NCBI GenBank assembly: GCA_026984355.1
Contig: JALSSG010000024.1
Coordinates: 1-5,235 of the forward strand
Direction: 5' to 3'
DNA length: 5,235 nt
Source of the DNA: Hydrogenothermaceae bacterium
GTDB taxonomy: Bacteria; Aquificota; Aquificia; Aquificales; Hydrogenothermaceae
A program made the translations under genes and the position numbers. Of this stretch, positions 1-2,831 are shown piece after piece. The notes beneath the pieces were generated by a model. The model was given only the letters and a program-made list of their open reading frames with translations. It was not told the origin of the DNA and did not search any database. Each line of letters starts with the position of its first letter. Positions within the stretch are counted from its first letter, which is position 1.

Positions 1-13
1 TAACAAGAAGATA

Positions 14-790
14 ATGATAATAGGTATAGATATAGGAAATACCACTATAGAATTAGGTTTTATAAGGGATTTAGATAATATAATCAGCTATAAACTATCT
101 ACAGACAAAAATAAAACAGAAGATGATTGGTTTTTGGTATTTAACTCTATTCTAAATATGCTTGAAGATAAAGATATAGACGCAGTTCTTATATCTTCTG
201 TAGTTCCCAGTATAACAGAAAAAATAAAAACAGCTATGTATAAAGCTCTAAAATCTAAAGTTTTTATCATAGGTGAAGATATACTTTATCCAATAAAAAT
301 AAATTATGAAGTGCCACAGGAAGTTGGAACAGATAGAATAGTAAACGCTGTAGCAGTAGTTAAAATGAATAAATATCCAACCTTAATTGTTGATTTTGGT
401 ACGGCTATCACATTTGATTTTGTAAATCAAAATGGAGAATATGAAGGAGGAGCCATATTCCCGGGAATAAAAAGCAGTATAGAAGCTCTTTTTTCAAAAA
501 CTGCAAAACTTCCACAGGTAAGCTTAAAAAAATTAGACACAGTAATAGGAAAAAATACTGTAGAGAGTATACAAACAGGTATTTACAATGGCTATATATC
601 TATGGTTGAAGGGATGATAAAACGGTTTAAGGATGCTTGTAATTGTAGACTAAATATAATTTTAACAGGAGGTGATGCTCACATTATTAGTGGTGGTCTA
701 AATTTAGAACATATAATTGAGCCTTATCTTAATATGAAAGGTATTTATTTTATATACAAAAATCTTGAAAAAAATTTATATACCAGTTAG
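14..790 (+). CDS. coaX: Type III pantothenate kinase
   Basis: The 258-residue product should phosphorylate pantothenate with ATP to 4'-phosphopantothenate, the first committed step of coenzyme A synthesis, in the cytoplasm. It shows the ASKHA-fold signatures of the CoaX family in order: the N-terminal phosphate loop DIGNT (residues 6-10), GTDR (105-108) containing the aspartate expected to be catalytic, DFGTA (127-131), GGAIFPG (145-151) and a C-terminal TGGD (218-221). Length is normal for the family (about 250-260). Known CoaX enzymes need a monovalent cation and are not feedback-inhibited by CoA; nothing here contradicts that. The ATG is chosen because the phosphate loop must sit right at the N-terminus. 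The ribosome site is weak (AGAAG just upstream). A TAA at bases 1-3 could be the stop of an upstream gene, but too little is visible to tell. First gene of the plus-strand series, 43 bases before the cytochrome gene. Confidence 0.96.
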   Translation: MIIGIDIGNTTIELGFIRDLDNIISYKLSTDKNKTEDDWFLVFNSILNMLEDKDIDAVLISSVVPSITEKIKTAMYKALKSKVFIIGEDILYPIKINYEVPQEVGTDRIVNAVAVVKMNKYPTLIVDFGTAITFDFVNQNGEYEGGAIFPGIKSSIEALFSKTAKLPQVSLKKLDTVIGKNTVESIQTGIYNGYISMVEGMIKRFKDACNCRLNIILTGGDAHIISGGLNLEHIIEPYLNMKGIYFIYKNLEKNLYTS

Positions 791-833
791 TATTTTTATG
801 TAGTAGGGTGAAAAGATAATTTAAGAGGTTATA

Positions 834-1361
834 ATGAAAAATATTAGATTTATTTTTGCTGTTTTGACTATAGGTTTAGCTTTAATTTCCTGTGGAAAGG
901 AAGAAAAGAAAGAGGAAGATGTAGAACAGCTTAAACAGCAAATAAAAGAGCTTCAAGAAAAAGTAAAACAGGCTGAACAAAAAGAGAAAAAAGAAAAATT
1001 ATCAGAAACTAAAGAAACAAAAGAAAAAAAGTCTGCTGAATTGACCTATCAAGAAAAAAGAGATGTAAAAATCAGTCTTAAAGGTAGTGAATTATTTAAA
1101 AAGTATAATTGTGATAGGTGTCATATGGTATCTGGTTTAAAAGTTGGACCACCTTTAAAAGAGATAGCACAAGCATATAAAGGTAAAAAAGAAGAATTAA
1201 TTAAATTTCTAAAAGGAGAGGCTCCTCCAAAACTTGCTAAAGAGGCAGGTCAGGCAGCTCATCTTATGAATCTTCAACTTTCAGCTACTAAACACCTTTC
1301 TGATGAAGAATTATCTGCTCTTGCAGATTACATAATCTCTTTTGCCCAAAAAACTAAGTAA
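834..1361 (+). CDS. Lipoprotein monohaem c-type cytochrome with a charged coiled-coil linker
   Basis: This 175-residue protein is probably an electron carrier tethered to a membrane outside the cytoplasm. Residues 1-19 form a signal peptide (MKN-I-R, then a hydrophobic stretch) ending in the lipobox LISC, so Cys20 should be lipidated. Residues about 23-68 are almost entirely Lys, Glu and Gln with a heptad-like rhythm (EQLKQQIKELQEKV), a predicted coiled coil or flexible stalk. The C-terminal ~95 residues are a class I cytochrome c domain: haem motif CDRCH at 93-97, the conserved VGPPL loop (104-108) and a C-terminal helix LSDEELSALADYI. The sixth haem ligand is probably Met145, which sits in the usual place before the last helix, but this is inferred. 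The start is supported by AGAGGT at 824-829. The natural redox partners cannot be told from the sequence. The 37-residue membrane protein follows after 13 bases. Confidence 0.93.
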   Translation: MKNIRFIFAVLTIGLALISCGKEEKKEEDVEQLKQQIKELQEKVKQAEQKEKKEKLSETKETKEKKSAELTYQEKRDVKISLKGSELFKKYNCDRCHMVSGLKVGPPLKEIAQAYKGKKEELIKFLKGEAPPKLAKEAGQAAHLMNLQLSATKHLSDEELSALADYIISFAQKTK

Positions 1362-1368
1362 AAGGAGG
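1362..1368 (+). promoter_or_regulatory. Strong Shine-Dalgarno site for the 37-residue microprotein
   Basis: AAGGAGG, a near-perfect anti-16S match, follows directly on the cytochrome stop codon and lies six bases before the ATG at 1375. It is the best ribosome site in the window and is the main reason to regard the following very short frame as a real gene. Confidence 0.85.
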
Positions 1369-1374
1369 GATATT

Positions 1375-1488
1375 ATGCAAGAATTATTTGAAAACCCAAA
1401 ACCGGAATACCTTGATATTGCTATTTTATTAATTCAGTTTGTTTTTTTATGGGGATACTTAATGTATAAAATGGGAACATCTAAATAA
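1375..1488 (+). CDS. 37-residue single-pass membrane microprotein, function unknown
   Basis: A short gene reading MQELFENPKPEYLDIAILL..., 37 residues, ending in YKMGTSK. Residues 1-13 are polar with several acids. Residues about 14-31 (DIAILLIQFVFLWGYLMY) form one hydrophobic helix long enough to span a membrane, followed by a short Lys-containing tail. The distribution of charge suggests the N-terminus outside and the tail inside, but this is weak. It is preceded by a strong Shine-Dalgarno site and fills exactly the space between the cytochrome gene (13 bases upstream) and the next gene (17 bases downstream), with no unused sequence. I do not recognise a family. By analogy, single-helix subunits of this size occur in respiratory oxidases and cytochrome complexes, so an accessory subunit working with the upstream cytochrome is a reasonable guess, but nothing in the sequence proves it. 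Confidence 0.8.
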   Translation: MQELFENPKPEYLDIAILLIQFVFLWGYLMYKMGTSK

Positions 1489-1493
1489 TATTT

Positions 1494-1499
1494 AAGGAG
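1494..1499 (+). promoter_or_regulatory. Shine-Dalgarno site fixing a TTG start
   Basis: AAGGAG lies six bases before the TTG at 1506. No in-frame ATG or GTG occurs between the upstream in-frame stop (1482-1484) and this point, and the product has no internal methionine. The site therefore decides the unusual TTG start of the 85-residue protein. Confidence 0.8.
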
Positions 1500-1505
1500 T
1501 TTACT

Positions 1506-1763
1506 TTGGAAAAAAGAGCATATGCTTTTGTACTACCTGGTTTTTTTGTTACAGACAAATCACCAGAAGAAGTATTTAGAGAAGATATAAAACCAGAGGA
1601 ATTAGAACAGGTGCAGGATTTAATAAGGAAAATTATCTTCAAAGAAGATGCTGACATAGACATAGTTATTGCCCCTTTCTTAGTTCCGCCAGACCAGGCT
1701 AATGAAGCTCTTCAACAACTAGGGCAGGCAGTATTTGGAGGTGAAGAGGAAAATAATGGTTAA
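1506..1763 (+). CDS. Conserved-looking small acidic protein of unknown function (TTG start)
   Basis: An 85-residue protein of no family I recognise. It begins MEKRAYAFVLPGFFV, a strand-like hydrophobic segment. A strongly acidic amphipathic stretch follows (about 19-47, SPEEVFREDIKPEELEQVQDLIRKI), then a second hydrophobic segment IDIVIAPFLVPP (51-62), a short helix ANEALQQLGQAVF (65-77) and a Glu/Asn/Gly-rich tail. There is no signal peptide, no membrane-spanning helix and no cysteine, so a small folded cytoplasmic protein with an alpha/beta arrangement is likely. The start is TTG, with a good ribosome site. The last eight bases overlap the dapB start (dapB ATG at 1756, this stop at 1761-1763), which suggests translational coupling. 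It lies between a cytochrome/microprotein pair and dapB and could belong functionally to either; neither can be shown. Confidence 0.85.
   Translation: MEKRAYAFVLPGFFVTDKSPEEVFREDIKPEELEQVQDLIRKIIFKEDADIDIVIAPFLVPPDQANEALQQLGQAVFGGEEENNG
1745..1750 (+). promoter_or_regulatory. Ribosome binding site choosing the dapB ATG
   Basis: AGAGGA ends five bases before the ATG at 1756. A second purine-rich match, GGAGGTG, lies at 1737-1743 and is rather far from that ATG. In-frame TTG (1735) and GTG (1741) codons lie inside these purine tracts and have no ribosome site of their own at good spacing, so the ATG is the likely start. Confidence 0.65.
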
Positions 1764-2565
1764 GGTTATTATCTCTGGTATTATGGGCAGAATGGGTAAA
1801 GCAATAGCAAAGCTTGCATCTGAAGATGAAAATATTGAGATTGTTGCAGGGATAGAAAGTCCTGATTGTGCACACTATTTTAATACTGTTGGTGAGGTTA
1901 TAGGGGTTCCAGAAATAAAAGCTCCTATAACCTCTGACCTTGCTGAAGTTATAGACCTTGGAGATGTTATTATTGAGTTTGCAAATAATACAGAGGCAGT
2001 TCTTGGACATGTTAGACTTGCTGCTGCTGATAAGAATAGAAAAGCAATGGTTATTGGGACTACAGGATTTAATCAGAAAGAGTTAGAAGAAATAAAAGAA
2101 TATTCAGAAAATATTCCAGTAGTTCTTGCTCCTAATATGAGTATTGGAGTAAATCTTTTATTTAAATTAGTACAGGAAGCGGCAAAAGTGCTTAAAGACA
2201 AAGGGTTTGATATAGAAGTAGTAGAGATGCATCATAGATATAAAAAAGATGCTCCTTCAGGAACAGCTGTTAAGATTGTTGAGATACTTAAACAGGAAAC
2301 AGGAATTTCTAATGTGATTTATGGTAGAAATGGACATTATGAAAATGGTAGACCTTCTAATGAAATTGCTGTTTTTGCTTTAAGAGGTGGTGATGTTGTT
2401 GGTGAACATACAGTTATTTTTGCTGGTTTAGGAGAAAGGATAGAGCTTACACATAAAGCATCTTCCAGAGATATTTTTGCCAAAGGTGCTGTTGAAGCAT
2501 CTAAATGGGTTAAAAATAAACCTCCAGGTTTATACGATATGATGGATGTTTTAGGCTTAAAATAA
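1756..2565 (+). CDS. dapB: 4-hydroxy-tetrahydrodipicolinate reductase
   Basis: The 269-residue cytoplasmic enzyme reduces 4-hydroxy-tetrahydrodipicolinate to tetrahydrodipicolinate with NAD(P)H in the diaminopimelate/lysine pathway, which also supplies peptidoglycan precursors. The N-terminal Rossmann domain has the nucleotide loop GIMGRMG (residues 8-14) and GTTG (101-104). The substrate domain has the family signature from Glu157 to Ala171, with His159 and Lys163 in the positions of the catalytic pair and DAPSGTA following. LRGGDVVGEH (209-218) and the final FAKGAVEASKWV helix also match. Tyr162 stands where many relatives have a second or third His in this motif. Length fits the family (about 265-275). 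The ATG at 1756 is preferred over an in-frame TTG at 1735, because the Rossmann strand normally begins two to four residues after the start. It overlaps the preceding gene by eight bases and is followed after two bases by the AtpZ-like gene. No dapA or lysA lies nearby. Confidence 0.97.
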   Translation: MVKVIISGIMGRMGKAIAKLASEDENIEIVAGIESPDCAHYFNTVGEVIGVPEIKAPITSDLAEVIDLGDVIIEFANNTEAVLGHVRLAAADKNRKAMVIGTTGFNQKELEEIKEYSENIPVVLAPNMSIGVNLLFKLVQEAAKVLKDKGFDIEVVEMHHRYKKDAPSGTAVKIVEILKQETGISNVIYGRNGHYENGRPSNEIAVFALRGGDVVGEHTVIFAGLGERIELTHKASSRDIFAKGAVEASKWVKNKPPGLYDMMDVLGLK

Positions 2566-2567
2566 AG

Positions 2568-2831
2568 GTGAAAAAGAACAAAAATTTTTCATTAAAAACA
2601 TTCTCTAAATACATATCTGTTGGTGCTATTGGACTTCATCTTGTTTCTGGAATTATTGTAGGTGTATTTATAGGATATTATCTTGATAAATTTTTTCACA
2701 CATCTCCATTATTAACAATAATCTTTTTTTTTCTTGGAGTTATAACTGGTTTTTATAATATGTATAAAGATGTTTTGAAATATATAGAAAAAGAAGAAAA
2801 GAAGGGGGAAAATCCCCCTAATGAAGATTAG
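2568..2831 (+). CDS. AtpZ/AtpI-family membrane protein (F0F1 ATP synthase accessory protein)
   Basis: An 87-residue protein with two membrane helices, about residues 17-38 and 46-66, joined by a short loop. The first helix carries the family pattern of spaced glycines ending in an aspartate (Gly32, Gly36, Asp40, in VGVFIGYYLDKFF). The second reads LLTIIFFFLGVITGFYNMYKDV, with the G-x-x-x-G and the following Tyr/Lys tail typical of 'ATPase gene 1' proteins. Members are usually at the head of atp operons and are linked to c-ring assembly or to divalent-ion transport. Here the gene follows dapB by two bases and no ATP synthase subunit gene is in view. The start is GTG; the ribosome site is weak (AGG at 2553-2555), so translation is probably coupled to dapB. 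The charged C-terminal tail (KEEKKGENPPNED) is encoded by a GC hairpin, and the stop overlaps the end of the convergent gene by four bases. Confidence 0.85.
   Translation: MKKNKNFSLKTFSKYISVGAIGLHLVSGIIVGVFIGYYLDKFFHTSPLLTIIFFFLGVITGFYNMYKDVLKYIEKEEKKGENPPNED
2803..2819 (-). terminator. Hairpin terminator of the minus-strand gene, inside the AtpZ-like gene
   Basis: A perfect seven-base-pair stem (AGGGGGA at 2803-2809 with TCCCCCT at 2813-2819) closes a three-base loop. Read on the minus strand, it lies nine bases after the stop codon of the large gene and is followed at once by the pyrimidine tract TCTTTTCTTCTTTTTC (2787-2802). This is the form of a Rho-independent terminator with an imperfect U tract. 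On the plus strand the nearest T run (2834-2840) begins 15 bases after the stem, a poor fit, so termination of the plus operon here is less certain. Confidence 0.6.

Noticed and set aside
88..270. Minus-strand open frame of 60 codons inside coaX
   Set aside because: It lies wholly within a well-supported gene, has no ribosome site or recognisable product, and its composition is that of a complementary-strand shadow.
791..833. Promoter between coaX and the cytochrome gene
   Set aside because: GATAAT at 815-820 resembles a -10 box, but no matching -35 element is seen at the right distance. In AT-rich DNA such hexamers are common by chance.
1481..1663. Minus-strand open frame of 60 codons across the start of the 85-residue gene
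   Set aside because: It is antisense to a gene with a good ribosome site and has a Ser-rich nonsense-like product.
1699..2010. Minus-strand open frame of 103 codons over the start of dapB
   Set aside because: It is antisense to the conserved Rossmann domain. The product is an irregular Asn/Cys/Phe-rich sequence with no domain pattern.
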